64,000 bases of DNA from JBFWVD01 sp050246915 (GTDB taxonomy: Bacteria; Actinomycetota; Acidimicrobiia; Acidimicrobiales; Ilumatobacteraceae). The notes below the pieces were generated by a model that was given only the letters and a program-made list of their open reading frames with translations, ran no database searches and was not told where the DNA came from. Within the stretch, counting starts at the first letter, position 1, and each line of letters begins with the position of its first letter. Of the stretch, positions 25,398-34,069 are shown one piece after another. The position numbers were made by a program, and so were the translations under genes. The stretch is from assembly GCA_050246915.1 (NCBI GenBank), contig JBFWVD010000017.1:20590-84589 (forward strand). Reading direction: 5' to 3'.

Positions 25398-26525
25398 ATG
25401 AACTCTCGCGATACGCCCTCGCTGTTGACGCCCGGTGCCGCTCGGCACCGGGCGTCAACGCGTGTGAACACGCGGATGAACCTCGCGCTGGCGGCACTCA
25501 TCGCCGCGGTCGCAGTGGTCGCGGCGTGTTGGTGGGTGCTCTTCTACTTCCACGACTCGCTCAATGTCGGCATGAAGGCGAGCGACATCTGGTTGATCGT
25601 CGTCGTCGCGATCGGAATCGTCGCCACGTCGTTGCTCTACCCCGCTGTACAGGCCACGCGATGCGCCATGCGATCGCGCCAACTCCTATCGCAGGACCGC
25701 AAGCACGAAGCTCGAGTCGAGGCCGAACGAGTCACCGACTGGTGCTGGTACGTCGTCGGGCTGGGCGTCACGGCCTTGCTGCTCGGAGGAGTGCTGTACT
25801 TCTTGTCCGCGGAGCACGGGACCATCCGCCACACGTTCCTCAACTGGGATGTGATCAGCGATGAGCGGACGCGCCTGGCCATCCGAAAGGGCTTCTGGGT
25901 CAACATCAAGATCTTCATGGTGGCCGAGGTGCTGGTGCTCATCTGGGCGCTCTTCATTGCCGTCCTCCGCATGCTCCCCGGCAAGGCCACCGCCCCCGTT
26001 CGCTTCCTCGCTGTCGTGTACACCGATCTGTTCCGCGGACTCCCCGCGTTGCTGGCCATCTATCTCATCGTGTTCGGTATCCAACTGAGCCAGTTCCCGG
26101 TGCTGGACAAGCTGACCGTCAATCAGAAGGTGATCTTCGCTCTCGTGCTCGTCTACGGCGCGTACGTCGCCGAGGTGTACCGAGCCGGTCTCGAGAGCGT
26201 GCACTGGAGCCAGACCGCGGCGGCTCGATCACTCGGTCTCTCCGGTCCGCAGACGATGCGCCACGTCGTCATCCCGCAAGCTGTCCGACGGGTGATCCCG
26301 CCCCTCCTCAACGACTTCATCGGGCTGCAGAAGGACACAGCGCTGGTGTCGGTGGTGGGCGTGCTCGACGTGTTCAACCGCACCCGGCTCGTGCAGAACA
26401 GGTTCTTCAACCTCTCCCCGCTCACCGGCGCGGCGTTGTGCTTCGTGATCATCACCATCCCGATGGCGCGCTTCACCGACTACCTCATCCGCAAAGATCA
26501 GCGACGCATGCGGGCGGGGGGCTGA
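25398..26525 (+). CDS. amino-acid ABC transporter permease (HisM/GlnP family)
   Basis: A 375-aa integral membrane permease. Residues about 27-150 add extra membrane segments; the core BPD_transp_1 domain from about 165 contains the EAA loop (SLGLSGPQTMRHVVIPQAVR) and DLFRGLPALLAIYLIV, typical of polar amino-acid permeases. The start at 25398 gives a basic N-terminal tail, but the first 80 bp hold two perfect hairpins; ATG 25476 (MNLALAAL) just after them is a serious alternative that would leave the hairpins intergenic. It is followed 3 bp later by its ATPase. Confidence 0.88.
   Translation: MNSRDTPSLLTPGAARHRASTRVNTRMNLALAALIAAVAVVAACWWVLFYFHDSLNVGMKASDIWLIVVVAIGIVATSLLYPAVQATRCAMRSRQLLSQDRKHEARVEAERVTDWCWYVVGLGVTALLLGGVLYFLSAEHGTIRHTFLNWDVISDERTRLAIRKGFWVNIKIFMVAEVLVLIWALFIAVLRMLPGKATAPVRFLAVVYTDLFRGLPALLAIYLIVFGIQLSQFPVLDKLTVNQKVIFALVLVYGAYVAEVYRAGLESVHWSQTAAARSLGLSGPQTMRHVVIPQAVRRVIPPLLNDFIGLQKDTALVSVVGVLDVFNRTRLVQNRFFNLSPLTGAALCFVIITIPMARFTDYLIRKDQRRMRAGG
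25425..25474. repeat. two consecutive perfect hairpins at the permease 5' end
   Basis: First: TTGACGCCCGGTGCC with its exact complement, 15-bp stem, GCTC loop (25425-25458). Second, immediately adjacent: CGCGTG-TGAA-CACGCG, 6-bp stem (25459-25474). No T-run follows. They could protect the binding-protein mRNA 3' end and dampen permease expression. Confidence 0.85.
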
Positions 26526-26528
26526 GCG

Positions 26529-27272
26529 ATGGCGTTCATAGAGATGCGCGACGTCCACAAGAGCTTCGGCGCCAACCACGTCCTGCGCGGCATCAACATC
26601 GATGTCGAGGAGCATCAGGTCATCTGCCTCATCGGCGCGTCGGGTTGCGGCAAGAGCACGATGCTGCGTTGCACAAATGCACTCGAGACCATCGATGCCG
26701 GCTCCATCCGCATCGATGGGGAGATGGCGTCGGGACCGGGCGTCGATCTCAACGCGCTACGGGCCGATGTGGGCATCGTGTTCCAGAGCTTCAACCTGTT
26801 CCCGCACATGTCGGTGCTGCAGAACGTGACGTTGGCACCGACCAAGGTGCTCAAGATGTCGAAGGCCGAGGCAACCGACACCGCTATGGGTCTGCTGCGA
26901 CGCATCGGCCTCGAAGCGAAGGCGAACGAGTACCCCGATCGGCTTTCGGGCGGACAGCAACAACGTGTCGCCATCGCGCGGGCGCTCGCCATGGGGCCGC
27001 GGGTGATGCTCCTCGACGAGGTCACCTCGGCGCTCGATCCCGAACTCGTGTCCGAGGTGCTCAACATCGTGCGAGAACTGGCGGCCGAAGGCATGACCAT
27101 GGTGCTCGCCACCCACGAGATGGGCTTCGCCAAAGAGGTCAGCTCCAAGGTGTGCTTCCTGTACCAGGGGCAGATCGAGGAAGAGGGCCCACCGGAGAAG
27201 ATCTTCACCGACCCGACGTCGGAGCGGACCCGCGGGTTCCTCAAGCGCATCATCGAGGCCGGACGTCTCTGA
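26529..27272 (+). CDS. amino-acid ABC transporter ATPase (GlnQ/HisP family)
   Basis: A 247-aa ATP-binding subunit. Walker A GASGCGKST near residue 36, Q-loop VFQSFNLFPHMSVL, signature LSGGQQQRVAIARAL, Walker B VMLLDEVTSALDP and the switch His in LATHEMGFA. The closing region (PPEKIFTDPTSERTRGFL) is characteristic of polar amino-acid importers. It completes the SBP-permease-ATPase cluster and starts 3 bp after the permease. Confidence 0.95.
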   Translation: MAFIEMRDVHKSFGANHVLRGINIDVEEHQVICLIGASGCGKSTMLRCTNALETIDAGSIRIDGEMASGPGVDLNALRADVGIVFQSFNLFPHMSVLQNVTLAPTKVLKMSKAEATDTAMGLLRRIGLEAKANEYPDRLSGGQQQRVAIARALAMGPRVMLLDEVTSALDPELVSEVLNIVRELAAEGMTMVLATHEMGFAKEVSSKVCFLYQGQIEEEGPPEKIFTDPTSERTRGFLKRIIEAGRL

Positions 27273-27340
27273 CCGCGAGTGGCAATTCACACGGGTGTCA
27301 TCAACGATCCACGCATCGGTCACACCGGTGCGGTGAACTG

Positions 27341-28792
27341 ATGACTGCAACGTCCGTCCGACCAACCGGGGGTGCCGTGACCGATCTCCTCGCCCAGCCC
27401 ACATCGACGCTGGATGCGCAAGGAGGTGATCACCGTGCCCTGGACCCTGGGCCGCTCGAGCAGAGCCAACGTTGCTGCGTGGTTCTCGACACCAGCGTCC
27501 TCATCGCCGATCCCGGCTGCCTGCACAACTTCGATGACGTCGACGTGGTGGTGCCCCTCACGGTGATCGAGGAGCTCGACGGTCTCAAGAGCCGCATGGA
27601 CGACGTCGGGCGCGCCGCGCGCGCCGCGCTGCGGTCGATCGAGGAGCTGCGTGTCGCCGCCGGTGGATCGCTGGCCGCACCGGTGCCCACAGGGGCGGGC
27701 AATGCGACAGTGCGCATCGAGATAAACGGCATCCAGCGTCATCTGCTCACCGAGCACGGGCTCGACGCCAACACACCCGACAATCGCATCATCGGCGCGG
27801 CGCTCGGGCAGAGCCGATATGCCACGGTCCGTCTCGTGTCCAACGACGCGGCGCTGCGCATCAAAGCGGCGCACCTGGGGCTCGATGCCCACGAGCACTC
27901 GATCGCTCGTGCCGACCTCGACCGCTCGCCATCGGGGTGGACCAGCATCGACGCCGATGCCGCGCTGGTGAACCGCCTGTTCGACGACGGCACCATCGAT
28001 GTGTCCGAGGTCGACGCACTGACGGGCGCCAGCGCGCTCACGGAGAACACCTTTGCCGTCATCCGTTCGGGCAAGCAGTCGGCTCTCGTACGCCGGCGCG
28101 GTGATGATCTCGCGGTATTGGCCGGCAACGGTCCTGAAGCGTGGGGATTGCGGGCCCGCTCCAAGGAGCAGCGCTTTGCGCTCGAACTCCTCCTCGACCC
28201 CGATGTGTCGGTGGTAGCGCTCGATGGCCGGGCCGGAACGGGCAAGACCATCCTGGCGGTCGCTGCCGGTCTGGAGCTCGTCGTCGAGAAGCGCCGATTC
28301 GAACGACTCGCCGTCTATCGACCTCTGGTGCCAGTGGGACGAGCCGACGTGGGGTTCCTGCCCGGTGGACTCGAGGAGAAGCTCGACCCATGGATGAGCG
28401 CCATCCACGATGCCATCGTCGCTCTCACCGAGCGTCGGAGCCACAACGATGCCCGACGCCTCATCGACGAGCTCACCGACACCGGTCGCTTGTCACTCGA
28501 ATCGGTGACGTTCCTGCGGGGTCGATCGCTGCATCGCCAGATCGTGGTCGTCGATGAGGCCCAGAACCTCGAGCCCACCACGCTCAAGACGATCCTCACC
28601 CGCGTGGGTGAGGGCACGAAGATCATCTTCACCGGCGACACCAGCCAGATCGATGCCCCCTATGTGGGCGAGTCCAACAACGCGCTGGCCGTGCTCATCT
28701 CCACCTTCGCCGGACGATCACTGTTCGGCCACATGCGACTCGCGGCGTGCGAGCGTTCCGAGGTTGCGAGCCTGGCGGCCGAGTTGCTCTGA
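27341..28792 (+). CDS. PIN-PhoH fusion protein (PhoH2-type)
   Basis: This 483-aa protein has an N-terminal PIN RNase domain (about 45-190: VVLDTSVLIADPG, VVPLTVIEELDGLK, late acidic VRLVSNDAALRIKA) fused to a PhoH P-loop ATPase (about 260-483: Walker A DGRAGTGKT, VYRPLVPVGRADVGFLPG, Walker B VVVDEAQNLEP, FTGDTSQID). In mycobacteria PhoH2 proteins act as RNA helicase/RNases and pair with a small PhoAT antitoxin; no such partner is apparent in the 68-bp upstream gap. No clear promoter or ribosome site is seen before ATG 27341. Confidence 0.92.
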   Translation: MTATSVRPTGGAVTDLLAQPTSTLDAQGGDHRALDPGPLEQSQRCCVVLDTSVLIADPGCLHNFDDVDVVVPLTVIEELDGLKSRMDDVGRAARAALRSIEELRVAAGGSLAAPVPTGAGNATVRIEINGIQRHLLTEHGLDANTPDNRIIGAALGQSRYATVRLVSNDAALRIKAAHLGLDAHEHSIARADLDRSPSGWTSIDADAALVNRLFDDGTIDVSEVDALTGASALTENTFAVIRSGKQSALVRRRGDDLAVLAGNGPEAWGLRARSKEQRFALELLLDPDVSVVALDGRAGTGKTILAVAAGLELVVEKRRFERLAVYRPLVPVGRADVGFLPGGLEEKLDPWMSAIHDAIVALTERRSHNDARRLIDELTDTGRLSLESVTFLRGRSLHRQIVVVDEAQNLEPTTLKTILTRVGEGTKIIFTGDTSQIDAPYVGESNNALAVLISTFAGRSLFGHMRLAACERSEVASLAAELL

Positions 28793-28817
28793 GCGCCGCC
28801 GACATCGAACCGCTCAG

Positions 28818-29366
28818 TCACTCTCGACTGCCGTCAACGGCAATTGCCGTGCCCGCCCGTGGCCTGGGGAGCACCGTCTCCACCCGCTCCTCGACGATGG
28901 TGTCGTGATCGGGAAGCGCCCGCTCGTAGGACCCTTCCAGCAACGGTGACGAGATGACGAAATCGGCGGTGGCCCGGTTGCATGCGACGGGGATGTTCCA
29001 CACGACAGCTATGCGCAGCAACGCTTTCACATCTGGATCATGTGGCTGGGGCTCGAGGGGATCCCAGAAGAACAACAGCAGATCGATGTCACCCTCACAG
29101 ATCTTGGCCCCCAGCTGCTGATCACCTCCGAGCGGACCGCTGCGCAAGCGGGTCACCTCCAGTCCGAGCTCCCGTTCGAGCAACGCACCGGTCGTGCCCG
29201 TGGCGATGATGCGATGGCGTGACAACGTGCCCACGTTGTAACGGGCCCAGGCCAGCATGTCGGCCTTCATGTGATCATGAGCCACCAGAGCGATCGTGCG
29301 CGGTGCACGCGGAGCGACATCGAGCTCTGGCGTCATCGGTTCGGACTCGTGTGATCTCTGCGCCAT
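28818..29366 (-). CDS. mgsA: methylglyoxal synthase
   Basis: It converts dihydroxyacetone phosphate to methylglyoxal, a phosphate-releasing bypass of lower glycolysis. Signatures: ALVAHDHMKADMLAWARYN, ATGTTGALLE phosphate site, LRSGPLGGDQQLGAKI with the catalytic Asp, FFWDPLEPQPHDPDVKAL and VACNRATADFVISSPL. 182 aa from ATG 29366, fixed by TATGGT exactly 6 nt upstream; MTPELD at 29336 is an alternative. Longer than E. coli MgsA by a short N-terminus and an acidic/basic C-terminal tail. Divergent from the wbl gene. Confidence 0.94.
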   Translation of the reverse strand: MAQRSHESEPMTPELDVAPRAPRTIALVAHDHMKADMLAWARYNVGTLSRHRIIATGTTGALLERELGLEVTRLRSGPLGGDQQLGAKICEGDIDLLLFFWDPLEPQPHDPDVKALLRIAVVWNIPVACNRATADFVISSPLLEGSYERALPDHDTIVEERVETVLPRPRAGTAIAVDGSRE

Positions 29367-29378
29367 GCAGGGACCATA
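29367..29378 (-). promoter_or_regulatory. leaderless promoter of mgsA
   Basis: On the minus strand TATGGT (29378-29373), then CCCTGC, then the ATG at 29366: the TAnnnT-N6-ATG geometry. Confidence 0.68.
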
Positions 29379-29428
29379 CCGACGGGGTATCGGCCGGTCG
29401 CACCACGACATCGCCTGTTCAACAAAGG

Positions 29429-29457
29429 TTGTCATCGCCGACATCGAGGCGTATGGT
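29429..29457 (+). promoter_or_regulatory. sigma70-type promoter of the wbl gene
   Basis: TTGTCA (29429-29434), a 17-bp spacer and TATGGT (29452-29457). Predicted start near 29464 gives a leader of about 18 nt carrying a GAGGGGGAA ribosome site. Confidence 0.65.
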
Positions 29458-29481
29458 CGATTCAAGGGCATGAGGGGGAAC

Positions 29482-29856
29482 ATGGCCACCTCGCACGTCG
29501 ATCCTGTCGCAGACCCACCCGATGCGAACCAACGCACAGTCGTGCCGTTGGAGATCACCCGCGAGCGGCCCAGCGCCGATGATGCGATCCGAGACCAACA
29601 ATGGGTCGACCGTGCCGCGTGTCGTGGCCACCACGAGTTGTTCTTCGCAGCCCGTTCCGAGCGACCCCAGGCACGCACCCGACGCGAAGCGCTGGCCCGT
29701 CAGATGTGCTCGACCTGCCCCGTGATCGATCCGTGCCGGGCCACAGCTCGGCGACTCGGTGAGTTCGGCTTCTGGGGTGGCGAGTCAGAAGAGGAACGAC
29801 TCGCGGCGGTGGCCGCCGCACGCGTGAATTCCGGTCAGCTCGGTTCAGCCTCGTAG
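29482..29856 (+). CDS. WhiB-like (Wbl) Fe-S transcription factor
   Basis: A 124-aa Wbl protein, the actinobacteria-specific [4Fe-4S] regulators that act with the primary sigma factor. Four cysteines are in place: one in DRAACRGH, CxxC plus the fourth Cys in MCSTCPVIDPC. The GFWGGES turn is the Wbl G(V/I/F)WGG motif, followed by an acidic/basic C-terminal helix. The start 29482 is chosen for the GAGGGGGAA upstream; ATG 29470 is in frame. Subclass (WhiA-E) cannot be fixed from the sequence. Confidence 0.93.
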   Translation: MATSHVDPVADPPDANQRTVVPLEITRERPSADDAIRDQQWVDRAACRGHHELFFAARSERPQARTRREALARQMCSTCPVIDPCRATARRLGEFGFWGGESEEERLAAVAAARVNSGQLGSAS

Positions 29857-29913
29857 GCAGCCGTCGGCGAGCGCATCAGGCTCACAGGGCGACGCAATCC
29901 GAGTTGCTCGGTC

Positions 29914-30816
29914 CTACAGGCGCAGGAATCCGGCGATGTCTTGATGGGCGGCCTGAACCTCTTCCATCAACGTCTTCGCTTCGCCTTCGATACCGAGCCA
30001 GCTCAACCATTCGGGCACCTCGTCGATGGCAGCCAGGGACCCATCGGGGAGCAGCAGGCGACCGAGGCGCTCGCCCACCGCTATCACGGCGGCCAGTTCG
30101 GGCTTGCCGATGCGCTTGCGCTTGACCGGTTCGTGGTGCTCGGCAACGGCGTCGATCAGGAGCTTGGGGAAGCGGACTTCCATGAGCGTGACGGCAGCGG
30201 CCTCGGCATGGGACATGCCGTAGACGAGGCGCTCCACACCAGCGAGTTCTTCTTCGTCGGGATGATCGATCAGCAGTTGGTCGTAGCGCTTCGAGTCGAA
30301 GCGGTACAGCAGGGCCTGACCGAGGTCGTGGATGAGGCCGGCCGAGAAGGCGTCCGAGGGATTGATGCGCAAGCGACGAGCCACGACCATCGAGCCAGCG
30401 GCAGCGGTCACTGCGTGGTGGTGGAACGACGGTGGCAGCGCCGAGCCCTTGTCGTTGAACAGATCGAAGGCCGCAGCGAACGTGAAGGTCCGAACCGTCG
30501 AGAGCCCGATGGCGACGACGGCCTTGTCGATGGCGACCACTTCGGTACGGCGACCGAAGAACGACGAGTTGGCCAGCTGCAAAATGCGGGTCGACAACGA
30601 GGCGTCACCTTGGATGAGCTTGCCCAGCGCCTCGATGGACACGTCGGGATCGTCGATCATCGACAGCACTTGCAGCGCCGTGGCGTTGTGCAACGGCAAT
30701 GTGTGCAGCTCCTGCACCAAGGAGGTCTTCGCTGGAGTCGATGCTGAGATGGCCACGAGCTTGCTATCGGCCGGAGATGACCCGTTCTGGAGGATTTTGC
30801 GCCAGGTCGGGACCAT
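29914..30816 (-). CDS. HDOD-domain protein
   Basis: A 300-aa protein with one HDOD domain (about 25-225), a catalytically degenerate HD fold used in signalling. Visible: LHTLPLHNATALQVLSMIDD, IQGDASLSTRILQLANSSFF, VVAIGLSTVRTFTFAAAF and AFSAGLIHDLGQALLYRF, where an intact HD pair (HDLG) remains. A second LVYGMSHAEAAAVTLMEVRF helix follows. It may connect to c-di-GMP or two-component signalling. ATG 30816 has AAGGGA upstream; its promoter overlaps that of the divergent secreted-protein gene within 46 bp. Confidence 0.87.
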   Translation of the reverse strand: MVPTWRKILQNGSSPADSKLVAISASTPAKTSLVQELHTLPLHNATALQVLSMIDDPDVSIEALGKLIQGDASLSTRILQLANSSFFGRRTEVVAIDKAVVAIGLSTVRTFTFAAAFDLFNDKGSALPPSFHHHAVTAAAGSMVVARRLRINPSDAFSAGLIHDLGQALLYRFDSKRYDQLLIDHPDEEELAGVERLVYGMSHAEAAAVTLMEVRFPKLLIDAVAEHHEPVKRKRIGKPELAAVIAVGERLGRLLLPDGSLAAIDEVPEWLSWLGIEGEAKTLMEEVQAAHQDIAGFLRL

Positions 30817-30862
30817 CAGCCATCCCTTCAAGGCCCACCGGACGACGGCCGATCATGTCGCG

Positions 30863-32593
30863 ATGACCTGCCCCCGATCGTCTCGCGTCAACCTCTGCTG
30901 CATCGCGGCGGTATCACTGCTGGTGGCGACGGTTCTGGTCGGATCGACGCGCCCCCCACGCGCACTGGCGGGGACACCAGTGCCCGGCGCCGGTAGCTGC
31001 CCGGTGTTCCCGGTCGACAACATCTGGAACACCGACATCTCCTCGGCCCCCGTGCATCCGCGGTCCGCGGCCTGGATGGGCTCGATGAACTCGGCCTCGA
31101 CACGGCTGCACCCCGACTTCGGCCGGTCCGGCGATCCGAATCAGCCCTACGGGATCCCGATCTCGGTCGTGGGAGCCGGCCACGCCACCCGCACCTTCAC
31201 GTTCGACTATCCCGAGGAGAGCGACCCGGGTCCCTATCCGTTCGGATCGGACATCGCCATCGAAGGGGGCAGCGATCGCCACGCCATCATCGTCGACGCC
31301 AGCAGCTGCAAGCTCTACGAGTTGTACGCGGTCAACGGCTCACGTGCCGGTTCGGGCGCGATCTGGGACCTGCGCTCCAACGCTCTGCGCACCGATGGGT
31401 ACACCAGCGCTGACGCCGCTGGCTTGCCGATCCTGCCCGGTTTGCTGCGCTACGACGAGGTGTTGTCGGGTCAGGTGAGCCATGCCATCCGATTCACCGC
31501 ATCGCGCACCGATCGCAGCTATCTGTGGCCGGCCCGCCATCAGGCCGGGAGCGCGAGCAACAGCGCGCTCCCACCGATGGGTGCCCGCTTCCGTCTGCGG
31601 GCCGACCTCGATCTGTCGCGCTATCGACCCGATACGCAAGTTGTGTTGCGCGCCATGCAGAACTACGGAATGGTGCTGGCCGACAACGGATCGAACTGGT
31701 ACTTCACCGGTGCAGCGTCCAACGACTGGCCGGACGAGCTGCTCGACGAACTCAAGTCCATCCCAGCCGATCTCTTCGAAGCCATCGACGTGAGCGGTCT
31801 GCAAGTGGCGGCCGACTCGGGTCAAGCGTCGACGGGCATCATCGAGCCTCCTGCTGCACCAACGGGCCCGGGCTATCTGCTCGTGGGAAGCGACGGACGT
31901 ACCTATCCCTTCGGCGGTCTGCACAGCGGTACCCAGGTGCTCCGCAGTGGCACGGTGGACATCGAACTGACGCCCGATCGCCGTGGGTACTGGACGGTGA
32001 CGTCCACCGGTCGCGTAACCGGCATCGGCGCCCCCACCTTCGGGACCGATCCGACGTTGCGCAACGGCGAGACCGTCACCTCCATGTCCACCACCGCCAG
32101 CGGCGCGGGCTATTGGCTGTTCACCTCGCAGGGCCGCGTGCTCGTGTACGGCGACGCTCCCCACCTCGGCGACATGTCGGCCACCGTGCTGAACGGTCCG
32201 GTCCTCGATTCGGTCCCCACACCGAGCGGACGTGGCTACTACATGGTCGCCTCCGACGGTGGCGTGTTCACGTTCGGCGACGCACGGTTCTCCGGGTCGA
32301 TGGGCGGCCAGCGATTGAACCAACCCGTGAGGTCCCTCGTGCCCGACCCCGACGGTTCCGGCTATTGGCTCGTGGCCGGAGACGGCGGCATCTTTGCCTT
32401 CGGTGCCCCGTTTCGTGGGTCTACCGGATCGCTGGTGCTCAACGCGCCCGTCGTGGGCATGGTGGCCAGCGGATCGGGCTATTTGATGGTGGGCGCCGAC
32501 GGAGGCGTGTTCAACTTCGGCAATCCGTTCTACGGGTCGCTCGGCGGTTCGACGCTCTCCGCGCCGATCGTGAGCGTCGCCGCGTCCTCCTGA
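30863..32593 (+). CDS. secreted protein with six C-terminal GYW/DGG repeats
   Basis: A 576-aa exported protein. An N-terminal signal peptide (hydrophobic core LCCIAAVSLLVATVLVGS, cleavage near ALAG) precedes a catalytic-looking domain (about 45-310: CPVFPVDNIWNTDISSAPVH; EGGSDRHAIIVDASSCKLYE), whose family I do not recognise. From about 335 come six repeats of about 40 aa of the type GYWLVAGDGGIFAFGAPFRG, which could close into a six-bladed propeller; such repeats are widespread in secreted Acidimicrobiia proteins. GATCAT lies 6 nt before the ATG. No anchor, so probably released or wall-associated. Confidence 0.82.
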   Translation: MTCPRSSRVNLCCIAAVSLLVATVLVGSTRPPRALAGTPVPGAGSCPVFPVDNIWNTDISSAPVHPRSAAWMGSMNSASTRLHPDFGRSGDPNQPYGIPISVVGAGHATRTFTFDYPEESDPGPYPFGSDIAIEGGSDRHAIIVDASSCKLYELYAVNGSRAGSGAIWDLRSNALRTDGYTSADAAGLPILPGLLRYDEVLSGQVSHAIRFTASRTDRSYLWPARHQAGSASNSALPPMGARFRLRADLDLSRYRPDTQVVLRAMQNYGMVLADNGSNWYFTGAASNDWPDELLDELKSIPADLFEAIDVSGLQVAADSGQASTGIIEPPAAPTGPGYLLVGSDGRTYPFGGLHSGTQVLRSGTVDIELTPDRRGYWTVTSTGRVTGIGAPTFGTDPTLRNGETVTSMSTTASGAGYWLFTSQGRVLVYGDAPHLGDMSATVLNGPVLDSVPTPSGRGYYMVASDGGVFTFGDARFSGSMGGQRLNQPVRSLVPDPDGSGYWLVAGDGGIFAFGAPFRGSTGSLVLNAPVVGMVASGSGYLMVGADGGVFNFGNPFYGSLGGSTLSAPIVSVAASS

Positions 32594-32661
32594 TCGCAAT
32601 GGTCCGTGGCTCGACGCCCCGAGTCCCGGCTGGCACGTGACTCGGCTGGCAGGATCGTCAG

Positions 32662-33225
32662 GTGAAGTGGACAACGCACGGTGAACGAACGATCTACGAC
32701 TCCCCATGGGTTCGCTTGACCCTGGTGGACATCGAACTGCCGTCGGGGCATCGCTTCGATCATCACGTCGTGCGCGCGCCAGCCGACGCGGCAGGCACCG
32801 TGGTGTTCGATCCAGAGCGAGGGGTGCTGCTGCTGTGGCGGCATCGCTTCACCACGGACACCTGGGGTTGGGAGATCCCGGCCGGACGCATCGACGAAGG
32901 TGAAACCCCCGAGCAGGCAGCCGTGAGAGAGACCCTCGAGGAGACCGGCTGGCAACCGGGCCCGCTCCGACCGATTTTCGATTATCACCCCAACAACGGC
33001 CAGAGCGACCTGGTCTTCCATCTGTTCGTCGCTGACGGGGCCGAGCACGTCGGCGAGCCGAGCGATCCCGACGAGTCCGACCGCATCGAGTGGGTGTCCT
33101 TGGCTCGGTTGCGCACCGAGTTGGGGGCCGGCGCGGTGCTCGATGGGATGAGCCTCACCGCGCTGTTGTGGCTGCTCGCCGGGTTCACCGACGCCGTGCC
33201 GGCACCGTCAGGCAATCCGAATTGA
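32662..33225 (+). CDS. Nudix hydrolase
   Basis: A 187-aa pyrophosphohydrolase with an intact Nudix box (GRIDEGETPEQAAVRETLEE, i.e. G-x5-E-x7-RETLEE-x-GW). Context strands VRAPADAAGTVVFDPERGVLLL and WGWEIPAGR suggest the ADP-ribose pyrophosphatase-like subgroup, though the substrate is not determined. GTG start; CAGGAT lies exactly 6 nt before it, a weak version of the local leaderless promoter. No ribosome site. Confidence 0.88.
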   Translation: MKWTTHGERTIYDSPWVRLTLVDIELPSGHRFDHHVVRAPADAAGTVVFDPERGVLLLWRHRFTTDTWGWEIPAGRIDEGETPEQAAVRETLEETGWQPGPLRPIFDYHPNNGQSDLVFHLFVADGAEHVGEPSDPDESDRIEWVSLARLRTELGAGAVLDGMSLTALLWLLAGFTDAVPAPSGNPN

Positions 33226-33271
33226 CTGAATTTGGGGCAGAGGTCCCGGCGTCGGCTACTCGCTTAGACGT

Positions 33272-34069
33272 GTGGCCAGCCGATCTAGAGGTGTGGCTCG
33301 CGCCTTCGACCTCCTGACCGTGATCCGCCGTGAGGCGATCGAACTGAACCGTTCCTTCGTCCAGGTGCCCCCGCTGGTGGGTCGCATCCGCCGAACGGCA
33401 ATGAACGCCCGGCTCGTCACCCACAAGCTCGGCGAGGCCGGGGCCCCGTTCGACATCGTGGCACGCGCGCTGGGCGTGCTCGGCGACGAACTGGCCAAGC
33501 TGATCGGCACCGTAGAACTCACCTTCACCGGCATCGTCGACTCGGTCGCCTCGATCGGCATGGTCGAGGACCGGCTCCGAGTGTTCGAGCTCACGTTGGC
33601 CGAGTTGGATCGCCGCGAATGGTGCGATGGGATCGCCGCCGATGCGCTCGAGACCGGGTTCAACGATCGATGGCGCATGCGCGCCGACGCCTGCGCAGCC
33701 AACGGCGAGGCGGCATTGTGGAACGTGATCACGGCCATCCGAACCGATCGCGATGTGTTGCTCCGGGTGATCGGCCAGCTCGAGCTGCACGCCCGCGAGC
33801 TGTCCAACCAGATCACCGCCGTCGAGACCGCGGCGCGCGTCGAGAGCTTCTTCATCGGGGTGAACGCCAAGGTGGAAGCGGTCCGGCTCGATGACCGCAC
33901 CCTCGGCCTCGAGGTGCTGGCCAGCGACATCAGCGGTTTGTGCCGACAGGTCGCGTCAACCATCGATGAGGCGTCCGCCAAGGCCCGCAATCTGATCGCC
34001 ACATCGCTCACGCTCATCTCGCCGCTCCGCACCGAGCTGCGCACCTTGGAGGTTGCCAATGTTGGCTGA
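33272..34069 (+). CDS. soluble chemoreceptor-like coiled-coil protein
   Basis: A 265-aa, all-helical cytosolic protein with no membrane segment or ligand domain. Two stretches match the signalling tip of methyl-accepting chemotaxis proteins (NAxIEAARAGExGxGFxVVAxEVRKLA): residues about 44-77 (MNARLVTHKLGEAGAPFDIV) and about 197-230 (GVNAKVEAVRLDDRTLGLEV). The Glu and Arg tip residues are partly changed, so it is a diverged receptor. It overlaps the next gene, an oxygen-binding di-iron protein, by 11 bp. By analogy with the ODP-receptor pair of Treponema it could relay an oxygen signal, but no cheA or cheW is in the window. GTG start; GTG 33293 is possible. Confidence 0.66.
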   Translation: MASRSRGVARAFDLLTVIRREAIELNRSFVQVPPLVGRIRRTAMNARLVTHKLGEAGAPFDIVARALGVLGDELAKLIGTVELTFTGIVDSVASIGMVEDRLRVFELTLAELDRREWCDGIAADALETGFNDRWRMRADACAANGEAALWNVITAIRTDRDVLLRVIGQLELHARELSNQITAVETAARVESFFIGVNAKVEAVRLDDRTLGLEVLASDISGLCRQVASTIDEASAKARNLIATSLTLISPLRTELRTLEVANVG

